Below, piece after piece: positions 44,727-54,873 of a DNA stretch of 64,000 bases. The first letter of the stretch is position 1. Each line of letters starts with the position of its first letter. The translations under genes were made by a program, and so were the position numbers. This DNA is from Chamaecrista fasciculata (taxonomy: Eukaryota > Streptophyta > Magnoliopsida > Fabales > Fabaceae). The stretch lies in assembly GCA_003254925.1 (NCBI GenBank), contig QANZ01008518.1, positions 144,615-208,614 on the forward strand. Direction: 5' to 3'. The notes under the pieces are model-generated. The model was given only the letters and a program-made list of their open reading frames with translations. It ran no database searches and had not been told where the DNA came from.

Positions 44727-46435
44727 GTGTAATTTGCATACCTTTTCTTTTTTGGTACAATTGTTTGTTTACTTTATTTCTACATTCTAATATAAATTAA
44801 AGTAATTTACTTTTACAACTGCTACTGATACATCTATATGTACATGTATATTAAAGAGTTCTGAAATTGGTTACTTTTTGAACTATTCATTGTCGTCCAA
44901 AATTATGATAGCTTTAAAAGAATGCAGATTTATCATTTGTCCACAGGTGCAAGCATTAATAGGGTAAACGACAGGTTTATTTGTATTATTGGCAAGCTTA
45001 CCAATTGAGGTTCAAAACGACAATCGCATGCTTATTGGAACCCCAATTTAATTTTTCGTTTTCTTATAATTCAATATTAAAAACAATAGAATGTTAAAAA
45101 TCAGTAGATTAATAGAATAAAACATCTTCATGTTCTAATATTCAAAAGTCAGATATGGTGTTATAACAAGGTAAAGTTAGGAGAAAGGTAATATTTTTTA
45201 GATAATTTTGTTTATGGTAATTCAAATTTTATAGTAATTTTGAGAAAACGAAAGAGATGAGATCATATTTAGTAATTTAAGACTAAAATGAACCACTATG
45301 GAAACATAAAATCAATTTAAACATTCTGAAAGATGAAGAAAAAAAATTGAGACAGAGATAAGATCAATTTGAATATTCTACCTCTGTTTATTTATTATAA
45401 TGATGACATTATATTATAATAATTTATTTTATCATTTATTATTTTAAATTTTAAATTTCTTTAACTAATTAACCTAAACTTGTTGGATTATTTCTATAGT
45501 AATTCCAAATTGTAAATTAGCATTAATCACAAGCTTTAAATTGTTAATAAGTACAATTTATATTTCTCCACTAATATAAATTTTATAAAAAATTATTTTT
45601 CCTATCCAAATAATTTATCTAAATTATTAACATTTAAATTGTAATAATTCAAATTCTTAAATTCTATTCAAACAAACTATATATTTCAAATGCCAAAAAT
45701 TGAAACTTTTGCAATTTAAGTTGTAATTTTTTTTTTTTAAGATTTGATCAAAACCTCATTTTAGTTTGCTACTTTTTCTTTTCTGGTTTCTAAACGATTT
45801 TCTTTTTCATTTTGATTTTTAAACTTTCCTATTGTTCCACCATGATCGTGGTTCTACTGTTATCTTTGAACTAGATATCTAAGTTAGACGATTTTTCTTT
45901 TTCTAATAAGTTAATTAGTATAGAGAGAAGGAAAATTTGCCATTCTTAAAAAGAAAATTTAACTACAAATTTATTTCTAGTTTGTGAGTAAGAAAAGATA
46001 TTTTTCTTTTTCTTTCGGTCAACTAACTTCTTATGACATACATAAGATATAAATAATTGATCTTAACTGGCTATGTTTGAGATAAGGGCAAAAAACAAAT
46101 TAGATCACATTTTTCTATTTTGATTAGAATGAAATCACATCTTTCATTAATAGTGGAACAAATGAAAAATTTGATGACCAAAATGGAACGAAACATAATT
46201 TGAGGGCTAAAATAAAATTCATATTGTAGTTCTGGGACCATAATGAACTTTTGACTTCTAAAGTTTTATGAGATTTGAAATGCTACTAAGCATAACTTGT
46301 TTGCCCTCACCCAAAAGTGTCAAAATGACTTCGCCTGACTTAAACTCATTGGGCCTGCTATTTTAAAAGTTAGGTTGGACTGAACCCGTTTATAAAACAG
46401 ACTAAAATTTTCTTAGTCTAACCGACCTTTTATGG
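44727..46435. other. AT-rich intergenic DNA
   Basis: No gene is seen. TTTTGGTTTCTAAA-type fold-back fragments occur at about 45740-46260, and a hAT-like end (TTAGGTTGGACTGAACCCG) at about 46270-46440, into which the LINE-derived unit inserted. Confidence 0.45.
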
Positions 46436-46449
46436 CCTAGGGTAAACTT

Positions 46450-47053
46450 TTTTTTTTTGAAAAGCATCACAGCCAAAATATATTAAAGAGAAGTCAAACG
46501 GCACTTACAGTCGTTCAGATAACACAAATCTAATAATACATGAAACATAACCTGTAAACAATGTTGAACTAAAGATACAATTAAAAGCACAACTGATCCT
46601 ATATGGAAAATATCCTCAGGATGAAAATTATCACCGATCTTGGTGTTGCCAACATAACACTTACAATTATACTCCTTGCATATCAGAAAAGTAGTTTTCT
46701 TCACGAACGAAGATGTCGTGAACTTCTCTGTAAATTTGACGGTTGATCGAAAGCTTTTCGCCATAAATACTTAGATCGAAGTCGATCTAGTATTGGAACA
46801 ATTCTTTCATAAAGAAAGAGTAGAACCAGAAATAGATCTGGAAAGAAACCACCACAAGAGGGACTGAAGATCTGATATATTGAAATGAAAAAACATCTAC
46901 AGAAAATGAAATTATAAGGGAGGAATTGTAAGTAGTACAACTCCTCCCCTCAACCTAAACGTGAAGAAGAAGAAGATGGAATAGAGACGAAAAAATCGCC
47001 GACAGAGAAGTTTGGAAGCAGTTGGAGACGGTTTTTCGATTACACCCCCAAAT
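46450..47053 (-). mobile_element. LINE-like retroposed unit with poly(A) and 14-bp target duplication
   Basis: CCTAGGGTAAACTT flanks both sides (46436-46449 and 47054-47067). On the minus strand the unit runs from a CTTC-rich leader, through an ATG-started 93-codon frame (46764-46483), to ...TGTGATGCTTTTC and an A run next to the target duplication. This shows target-primed insertion of an RNA copy. The protein (MAKSFRSTVKFTEKF...) is not recognised. The short length suggests an internally deleted LINE or a LINE-mobilised transcript. Confidence 0.75.
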
Positions 47054-47067
47054 CCTAGGGTAAACTT

Positions 47068-47446
47068 GATGAGCTTTGAATAATTCTTTTTTCATATTTT
47101 TTTAACAAAAAGGCAAAAAATTTATTTTAGTCCCTAATGTTTGCTTTAAGTTCTAATTTGGTCTCTGAAGTTTTTTTTCTTTTCATTTTAGTCCCTGAAG
47201 TTCCAAAAAGTTCCAACGTTAATTCCTGATCAATTTTCATCCATTTTTTCATTAAGAAAAAAGAAGAAAAGAAAGGGGAAAACTGACTTTCATCCCTCAA
47301 CAATGTTGCTCTTTTGCGTTAAGGCCTTTCCCTTTTGTAATAGGGATCAAAATGTAATAAAAAAAAGAAAAAAAATGAGAGTCTAAATGAAAAATAAATA
47401 TCAAATTGCTTCATCATCATCATCAGATTTCTCCCTCTTCTTCTCT
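47068..47446. other. Non-coding, TTTAGTCCCTAA-type repeat fragment
   Basis: 47110-47240 has TTTTAGTCCCTAATGTTTGC and TTTTAGTCCCTGAAGTT modules. The end (about 47405-47450, TCATCATCATC then CTCCCTCTTCTTCTC) looks like a gene 5' leader. Confidence 0.4.
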
Positions 47447-47852
47447 AAAACATGAGGCTCCCAGTGATAAAAAATGGTGAAGAAATTTTCAACGAATAAC
47501 TCACCGACGAAAGTATTAATTTCGTCCCCAAACTTACATCAATTGTCAATTTCGTCCTCAATGTTTTATATTTTGGTCAATTTTATCCTTTAACTAACTT
47601 TTTTTTCTCAATAAATTAACGACAAACTACATCATGTTTTTCAATTTGAGTTAAGATTTGAATTTATTTTTCATCAATTTTGCAGTACATATAATTAGTC
47701 ATACAAATTCTATCATTAATATTTAACTAAAGTAAGAGAAAAGAATAAAATTAACCAAAATGTGAAACATTGAGGACGAAATTGACAGTAAAAAAGATTG
47801 GAGACGAAATTAGTACTTTTGCCCTTACTCATTTTATAAAACATGAGGCTCC
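47447..47852. repeat. Fold-back repeat flanked by a 15-bp duplication
   Basis: AAAACATGAGGCTCC occurs at 47447-47461 and 47838-47852. Between them, GTATTAATTTCGTCCCCAAA (about 47510) and GGAGACGAAATTAGTACTTT (about 47800) are inverted ends, with TCAATTTCGTCCTCAATGTTT pairing inside. Confidence 0.75.
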
Positions 47853-47938
47853 TTCCCATCTTCCTCGTCATCCTTCCTATTTGTGCCTTCTCCGTCGACA
47901 AGATGAAACCCGATAACTCTGTGGTAACTTTTGGGTAA
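47843..47938 (+). CDS. Short signal-peptide-like reading frame, possible broken gene start
   Basis: A 31-codon frame begins ATGAGGCTCC and encodes a basic residue, a strongly hydrophobic core (LLPIFLVILPICAF) and a short polar tail (SVDKMKPDNSVV). It looks like a secretion signal. GTAATG/GTGAGT at its end could be a splice donor. The leader-like sequence and same ATG also occur upstream at 47452, before the fold-back insertion. No downstream exon was recognised. It may be the remnant of a secreted-protein gene split by the insertion. Confidence 0.3.
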   Translation: MRLLPIFLVILPICAFSVDKMKPDNSVVTFG

Positions 47939-48013
47939 TGTGAGTTTAGATCTTTAATGCAATCATTTTCTTTTGACAATTCCAGTTCAATAATTCTTTT
48001 TTCTCTAATTTCG

Positions 48014-48310
48014 GGCCTGTTTGGGAGAAAAATTCCAATCCAATCTCAATCTCAATCTCAACTTATGAGATGAGATGAGATGATGTTGAAATTAGGATGA
48101 GATGAGATTATGTATTGGTGTTTGGATGGTTTGAGAGAAAATGATGTATAATAGGGTGTGAAATTATATAAAAGGGTATGTAATGATTGTGGTTAGGTGA
48201 AATAGGTTGTTGGATTTATTTATTTTGTATAGGGGTAGAAATGGTATATGAAATAATGATGTTGAGATTGAGATTGAGATGAGATATAGGTGTTTGGGTG
48301 GGGTTTGACT
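48014..48310. mobile_element. GGGCCTGTTTGGG-type MITE, left part
   Basis: It starts GGGCCTGTTTGGGAG and is rich in AATCTCAATCTC / GAGATGAGATGAGAT. An inverted counterpart is at 49700-49905, so the two may be ends of one element with later insertions, or two separate copies. Confidence 0.45.
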
Positions 48311-48417
48311 GGGGTTTGACTGGGATGATATTTGGATGAGATGCTCTTGGAAAGCGTGATTTCTCAATCCTATAGGATGATGGATTTTGGTCCATCCTAT
48401 TGGATGAGATTATGGGG

Positions 48418-49075
48418 CAAAATGAAAATAACATTAAAATTCTTTTGAGAATGCAATTTGGTCCATAAATTTGTATCCGGCCAATTAATCAATCCCTATC
48501 ATGTGTGAGTGATAATTCAAAGCTCGTAGAGAATCTCAGCCATGAATAACGGGGCACATTTATGAATTTGAATATAAAGAAAATAATAAGTAATATTTTG
48601 GGGACTAGAATGCAAATAACATGAAAAGTATTGTAAACATAAAATTTGGTCCATAACATTGTATCTGTTCAAAGAATTTGTCCCTAATATTTGTACTCAG
48701 GGCTCGAACAAAGCTTGTACCGTCAAAATGAAAATAACATTAAAATTCTTTTTATATTGCAATTTGGTCCATCAATTTATAACAGGCCTATGGATCAATT
48801 CCTAACATGTGTAAATGATAACTCAAAGCTCGTAGAAAATCCCAGCCATGAATAATGGGGCCTATTTATGAAATTTAACAAAAAAAATAAACAAATAATA
48901 TTTTGGGGACCAGAATGCAAATAACAGGAAAATTATTGTAAACGTACAATTTGGTCCATAACTTTGTATTGATCCAATGAATACAATTTGGTCTATAACT
49001 TGGGGACTAGAATGCAAGTAATATGAAAATTATTTTAAATATACAATTTGGTCCATAACTTTGTATTTTTCCAAC
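48418..49075. repeat. Direct tandem repeat with about 305-bp period
   Basis: Unit 1 starts at 48418 and unit 2 at 48723, both with CAAAATGAAAATAACATTAA then CAATTTGGTCC, AAAGCTCGTAGA and CAGCCATGAATAA. A partial third copy (GGGGACTAGAATGCAA then ACAATTTGGTCCATAAC) follows near 49000. No coding capacity is seen. Confidence 0.8.
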
Positions 49076-49699
49076 AAATCAACATTGCAATTTTTTTTCT
49101 ACCCATGATTCGAACCAGAAAAATAACAAACACATGGAAACTTCTTCATTACAAACCAACAGGACTAAAAAAAAATTCCAACCACCCAATGAATTACAAA
49201 AAACCCCCAAAGTTCAAAATAATACCGTTAGGCAGCCGTACGCGTGTCACTTCTATTAACCACATATGTGTCTTCTATTAACCACATATATATGCGCTAT
49301 CATCACCCTTCACCCATACGCTTTATCGTATTGAATGTTTGTTTATCGTATTACATATATTAAAACTGACTCTGGTCTCTGCGTACGTGCAACATTTTTC
49401 CAAATTTCATTAAACATATATAAAGCAACTAGAAGAAGTTAATGGCACCCCTGTGAACCTCAGCATTTCATCCAAGTTCTTCAACCTCAATCAATTCATT
49501 CCTCTATAACTCTGTTTACCAAAAAAAAAAAAAAATCATTCCTCCATATAGCTAGTGGTCATATCAAACTAATAAGAATTGAGTCTGACAAAAAAAATCA
49601 TTCCTCCATATAGCTAGTGGTCATATCGGAACTGCAGCTGCACAATTGGCTTTGGAATCGAGATCTGGAAATTGCTCGGAACCTAACGCTTTGGAGAGG
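49076..49699. other. Non-coding with short duplications
   Basis: AAAAATCATTCCTCCATATA plus GCTAGTGGTCATATC occurs at about 49530-49566 and 49592-49627. TTCTATTAACCACATATRTG is duplicated at about 49252-49292. No gene is seen. Confidence 0.6.
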
Positions 49700-49905
49700 A
49701 GGAAATTACATAAATGCCACTCTAATATATGAAATGCCGTTTTTGCCCCACCGTGTTCTGATTTTTTTAATATAGTATAGGTAAATATAGGTATATAAAT
49801 AGGGATAGATTAGTAAATATATGATAAATGGGATGATGATTTGGATGAGATGAGGATTAGGATGAGATTGAGATGAGATTATGTGCCACACAAACACCCA
49901 ATAAT
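49700..49905. mobile_element. GGGTGTTTG-type MITE end (right part)
   Basis: GGATGAGATTGAGATGAGAT then ACAAACACCCAATAAT is the inverted counterpart of the left part at 48014. Confidence 0.45.
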
Positions 49906-50249
49906 ACTTGCATCTGAATTGTAATTCATTAATTCAAATACGACAAAAGTTATTATTTGATTACATTTTCTTGTTTGGAATGATATTTGATTATAATTTT
50001 GAATTGCTAACTAGCTTATTATTAAATTATTCTATAATTTTTCGAGTAAGAGACAGAATTGGGGATCATGTGAGAGAGCAGTGAACTACTCCACCTACTC
50101 TATAACGAAATGTTATGGTCAAACTAGGAGACTTGAGCTTACGTGGAAACTTATTGGATGAAATGTAGTGGATTACCAAATCTCAATTTGTGTTCTTTTC
50201 TACAAGTGTTGTGTTAATTAAACACAATTATCATTATCAATTGTCTAAC
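49906..50249. other. AT-rich intergenic DNA
   Basis: No gene or clear repeat is seen. It ends at the target duplication of the LINE-derived unit. Confidence 0.5.
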
Positions 50250-50264
50250 TTTTGGGTTGCATTT

Positions 50265-50842
50265 TTTTTGCTTGAAACATAATTCATTTAAAAGTAAGAC
50301 AAAGCCAAGCATAATACAAACAAAAACACAGTAAAATAATCCAATCACTCCCTAGCATTAACATAAACACTAGACAAAACATCAGATAATGAAGGTGGGG
50401 GGTTTGCAACCCATCCAAGAGAATCTATCTTCGTGTCAGAAAAATTGGCAAGACAATCAGCTGCCAAGTTAATGGATTTAGGGATCCAACTAAAGTTATA
50501 ACCATCTAATGAACTAGAAGAAAAAAAAACCAGACCAGATCGACAACGTGGGATTTCAGATCCAGAACGCCGCTGCCACAAAACCCGACGCAGAAAACAC
50601 ATGGACACGAGCAAAGAGCACACAAATCTAAGAAGGACAACCGCCGAAAATTACCTAAACTTGAAAACCACCGCCGCAGAAGACATACAAAAAAGAACAT
50701 CGCCGCAAAAGGCCAAAGCTGGGAGGCGCTCTCATGAAAGAGAGAGGTGGTCCCTCACGGGAAGGGATTTGAGAGAGAACTCGACTCTCATGAGAGTGAA
50801 TTTTTTAGACGGCTCATTATAATTAATGATTAGGGAATTTTT
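50265..50842 (-). mobile_element. Internally deleted LINE with target duplication
   Basis: TTTTGGGTTGCATTT (50250-50264) and TTTTGGGTTGTATTT (50843-50857) flank the unit. On the minus strand it has a CTCT-rich 5' leader, an ATG at 50700, and then, in another frame, the extreme C-terminus of a LINE pol with its RNase H-like tail (NFSWIPKSINLAADCLANFS, then LGWVANPPPSLSDVL). It ends in ...TGTTTCAAGC plus an A run. Everything between leader and tail is missing, so it is a 0.6 kb non-autonomous derivative. Confidence 0.8.
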
Positions 50843-50857
50843 TTTTGGGTTGTATTT

Positions 50858-51813
50858 ACTTTTATTTATTCTATATTCATCATCAATTGAGATTCTAGTA
50901 TTCTACATTCCATCATTTTAAATTAAAGTATATAAAACTTTCTCAATTTTATTTTAAATATTAAAAACTTCATTGAATTATGAAAAATGATAAAATACCT
51001 CCAGTTATTTTTATTTTTTACAAAAGAATTAAGATTATTTTACAATCAATTTTAAAAAAATTATTTTCTTGGTAAAAAGAAAAGTTTAGGTGTGGGGTAA
51101 GCACCTGCATCAGTATCCCATCAGTGTCAGAAATTACCTTCCTACTTCTTTAAGAATTTATCAAAATAATTTACATATTACTCGATAAATAAAGCTCTCA
51201 CATCGATCAAAGGAATAAAACCCTCGTTCTAATAAAATAAGTTTCCAAACCTTAATGAGCTTTGTCAATCATCCTTATTCGCAAAAAAAGAATGATTACT
51301 ATTAAATTAAACCATAACTAACTTTAAATGTCTACTAATGTTAAGTGTATTAGTAATAATAAATTTAAAAAAACTCACTTTTTTAGTTAAAAAACTTAAT
51401 AACCTTTATTTTATTTCAAGATATATTTGTCTAATAATATTTATCTTTTATATATATATATGAGTATTTTGTTAGAAGAAGCAATTAAAAATGGTGTACA
51501 TGATCCGGGTTATGCACCTAAACAGGTGAACTAACTGATAATATTTTGACTTGGCAAATTTGATGGGTGTAAGCAAAGTAATGGAGCATTTTAGATGCCA
51601 CTTGGTCACCTATAATTAAGAGTTAAATTCTCTCTCTCAATTATAAGCCCTTAGCTTCACACTTAATTCCCAATCAAAACATGCCAATTTCGCCTACCTA
51701 CTTCACAATAACACTTCTTTCATTCTCATTGAGATTAGTTAGTTACATTGGTTGAGCTCCTAAACCAACTTTAACTACTCATATTATAATGATCCCCCAC
51801 ATCAACAATCACA
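50858..51813. other. AT-rich upstream region of the lipid-transfer gene
   Basis: No gene is seen. It includes a TA run near 51451-51461 and the likely promoter of the gene at 51932. Confidence 0.5.
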
Positions 51814-51815
51814 AC

Positions 51816-51823
51816 TATAAATA
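51816..51823 (+). promoter_or_regulatory. TATA box of the lipid-transfer gene
   Basis: TATAAATA lies about 110 bases before the start codon at 51932, a normal spacing. Confidence 0.65.
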
Positions 51824-51931
51824 ACCCCTTAAACCCCTCCACAATCATCATATCAAACAGAATAACCAATCCCAACAGAATCAAAACATATCATAACAGA
51901 ATTTGACAAGTTTGTTATTATTATTATTGTT

Positions 51932-54009
51932 ATGGGGTGCCTAGTTGTGAGGTGTTGGCTCGCCGTGGCGGCAATAATAATGATGGTGGTGGCACCGACG
52001 GCGATGGCGCAAATTACCACGCCGTGTAACGCGTCGGTGTTAACGGCGTTTACGCCGTGCATGAATTTTCTGACGAATAGCACGTCGGGATCCACGTCAT
52101 CACCGACGACGCAGTGTTGTGATTCTCTTAAGTCTCTCACCTCCAGTGGCATGGACTGTCTATGCCTCATCGTTACCGGTAGCGTTCCGTTTAGTATTCC
52201 GTTTAACAGAACTTTGGCCATCTCTCTCCCACGTGCTTGTCGCATGCCTGGTGTCCCTGTTCAATGCAAAAGTAAGTTTTTTTTGATAAATTCTGTTTTG
52301 GTTCCTAATGTTTTCTTTGCTCTGTTTTGGTCCTTAATGCTTCATAAAAGTTTTATAATTAGTCCTTAACTATTGAATATGGTCATATCTTCCTCATTTT
52401 AAACCTGAACGTGATGAAATCAGAACTATGGGTTAAATTGATGTTTTAAACAAACTTTTCCTTGTAATACTATTTGACCTCGTCTGTCAATCCATTTTGG
52501 GATCTGATTTTATGTTTGATTTAAACTTGTTTGTCAATAATTTTAAATTGAACAAAGAAAGAATTCAACAAATTTAACGTGTAACTTTAATTTCATCAAG
52601 TTTGGGTTTAAAACAATAAAGACTTGATCACATTTAATTATAAAAATTGTAGGAAACATTAAGGTGAAAAACAGAATAAAACAATTAGGGACCAAAACAA
52701 AATTTAGGGTTTGTCCTTAATAAATAAATGTTTTTCTTTCTGTTTTTATTTTCATTGAATTTATGTTGATTTTTTTTTAAAAAAAATTATGTTGTTGTTT
52801 GTAGGCACTGGTTCGCCACTCCCTGCTCCAGGTATGCCTGCCAGCCACTATAAGATTGATATTCATCACTCATTCCCAATTTTAATCTTCTGTTCTTTTT
52901 TTTNTGAGCCCTAGCCCGCACGTTATGCGGCCATGTGCGTATCCTGTTCATGAATGTGTTCAGAGAATACGCCCTGAATATTCTCCTAGGAACGGCCCCA
53001 CTCCCACATTCCATAGGTGAATTCTGTCAAGAGTGCTCCTGCAATTGTGACACTCCACTCTTATAGAGCTACAGATTTCATTAAGAGTTTCTAAAACTCA
53101 ACCTCATATATTCATTGCAGGAAAATGCACATACACCATAGGGATGAGTACAAAATTTGTGCACTTACCAACCAGCCACTCTATGATTCGTTTTTCCCTT
53201 TGAACCAAGTTCTTAAGATCTCTAATCACAAGGTAGGGTTTCCTCATAGGTTGCTTATAATCCTATGGGCTTAAAACCATTCATCCTCCTCAATGTATTC
53301 CAAACTCATTTTTCTATGTAAGACTTTTACAAGTGGATCCACAATTTCTAGTCTTTACATAGTTCCACACATATGGTATACCATTTCTTTGAGAAAACTT
53401 TGTCATGACATTAACACAATATTTACTTTCATGAGTTTGGTTTTATCATTAGCACTTATTTCAAAGTACTATCACAATATATAAATAAAATATTTTCTCA
53501 CAAGGAACTTAAGTCACTTTCTAGCCTCTTCGCTAGTTGATGCTAAAGCTTTAAGCTTAGTTTCTCTTTTCATGTCAAAAATAACATTTTTTNAGGAACT
53601 AAGTAGTATGTTTTGATTAGTTGGCTCGATATAAATTCAAAAACCAAATAGTAAGTTTTCCAAAATATTTATATATAATTCTCTTTCTGCTATGATCGGT
53701 GATACCCATAATATTTTTGCCATTAAAATCTTGAAGTTTGACTCCTTAATTATTCTCCTTTGTTTTTTAATGTATGCAGGTTCTTCCATTGTGCCTTCAG
53801 CAAATACACCTTCTTCTCTGTCACCTCAATCAGACACACAATCTCCATCAGTGGACTCTTCTGGTTCACCATCTTCATTTTCATCTTCTGGAGGCCGTAA
53901 TTCTGATCTCTCTCCTTCATCCTCTTCTCTTTCATCTCAAATTCCTTCTTCATCTTCTCTCATTCTTCTTCTCATTGCTTTACCACTTGCTCTTCTAAAT
54001 CACCACTAG
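51932..54009 (+). CDS. GPI-anchored non-specific lipid-transfer-like protein (LTPG type), three exons
   Basis: Exons 51932-52271, 52805-52831 and 53780-54009, with GT-AG borders, give 198 residues. Residues 1-26 are a secretion signal. The eight-cysteine motif is complete: C32, C43, C62-C63, C76-x-C78, C103 and C112, matching the C-C-CC-CxC-C-C pattern of LTP/hydrophobic-seed proteins. A Ser/Pro-rich linker follows (STGSPLPAPGSS...). The protein ends in a hydrophobic tail (LILLLIALPLALL) expected to be replaced by a GPI anchor at the outer plasma membrane. Family members carry cuticular lipids or act at the wall; the exact role here is unknown. The 27-base exon 2 is very short. Both introns contain repeats, and intron 2 contains a Copia fragment bounded by single Ns. 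Confidence 0.93.
52284..52715. repeat. Fold-back element in intron 1 of the lipid-transfer gene
   Basis: Left TTCTGTTTTGGTTCCTAATG and right TTAGGGACCAAAACAAAATT are inverted. The middle has TCATATCTTCCTCATTTTAAA and a partner AAATTTAACGTGTAACTTTAATTTCATC, recalling family 2. It starts about 12 bases after the donor site. Confidence 0.65.
52905..53592 (-). pseudogene. Copia 3' end inside intron 2 of the lipid-transfer gene
   Basis: On the minus strand EIVDPLVKVLHRKMSLEYIE resembles the end of Copia RNase H. It is followed by stop-rich sequence and GSGAVPRRIFRAYSLN, consistent with the 3' untranslated region or LTR. The fragment is bounded exactly by single Ns at 52904 and 53593, so the real insertion may be longer. 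The opposite orientation to the host gene is typical for tolerated intronic insertions. Confidence 0.55.
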
Positions 54010-54468
54010 ATTATTCATTATCCCTCTTAATTACCATTTGATATATATAGTAATAGGCTCAAATTATTCTTTTGGTTGTATGGGGTGTATGTGTTCTTAT
54101 TTTATTATTATTGCTTTACACTTTGTAATCAGATCATCATTTCAGACCCACATTAGGGGAGATTGGGTGTTTTACCATATTTATGAGAGTTTCTATCATT
54201 ATATTGTAGTGTATATCAGTGAATGCAATAAGTAGTTTTCATTGTTTGATTTATGTATCAATTCCTTTATTTTTGTCTAGCTATGAGTGAATGCAATGAA
54301 AAATAGTTCAATAAAGTTTGAGCTGTACTGATCTGTTTTGATGACCTTTAAGAAGTCTATGAAATTATCCAAGATTTTTAGTAAAAAATTGTTCTGAAAT
54401 TAAATAAGGTGAACTTAGATTGGTTATTAACTATAAACCATTAAACCCAACGGGTAACTAAATATAAT
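54010..54468 (+). other. 3' untranslated region and flank of the lipid-transfer gene
   Basis: A possible poly(A) signal AATAAA is at about 54310, some 300 bases after the stop. No other gene is seen. Confidence 0.5.
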
Positions 54469-54473
54469 AGATA

Positions 54474-54868
54474 TGTTGGGGCTACGAGAGAAAATAAGAA
54501 AATAATAGACAAGAAATAAAAATATTAGTAAAGACGGACTGCGTAGTATTTGGCCGAGGCACGGATATCTCGCTTTCTTTAAGGTAATTCACGCCCTCTA
54601 CGGGTAGAAACTTTGTCTATTTTTCCGGTGTAGTGGTACACGGACGCGTCACCTCCAGGATACAACGGCCAAATACTCGCCTTTTTGAGTCTACAACTTC
54701 TACACAAAGAAGTAGACAGGACTCTACTCCCACATTTTTTCTCTACCCAAGGACACAAGTATTTTTCTCTCACTTTCACAACTAGTATTGTTCATATGTC
54801 TTACTAAAAAAAACTCCAACACACTCATAAAAATACAGATATTAATTATTTTATCATAATATCCAACA
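54474..54868 (-). mobile_element. Solo LTR (Copia-like) with 5-bp target duplication
   Basis: 395 bases with ends TGTTGG...CCAACA, flanked by AGATA at 54469-54473 and 54869-54873. No internal element is present, so it is a solo LTR left by recombination between two LTRs. The minus orientation is a guess from its T-rich end. Confidence 0.85.
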
Positions 54869-54873
54869 AGATA

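Noticed and set aside
46483-46764. Calling the 93-codon frame a host gene
   Set aside because: It lies inside a unit with poly(A) and a target duplication, so it is annotated as part of a retroposon.
53750-53953. Minus-strand Lys/Glu-rich frame over exon 3 of the lipid-transfer gene
   Set aside because: Shadow of the Ser/Pro-rich exon; the plus-strand spliced protein is strongly supported.
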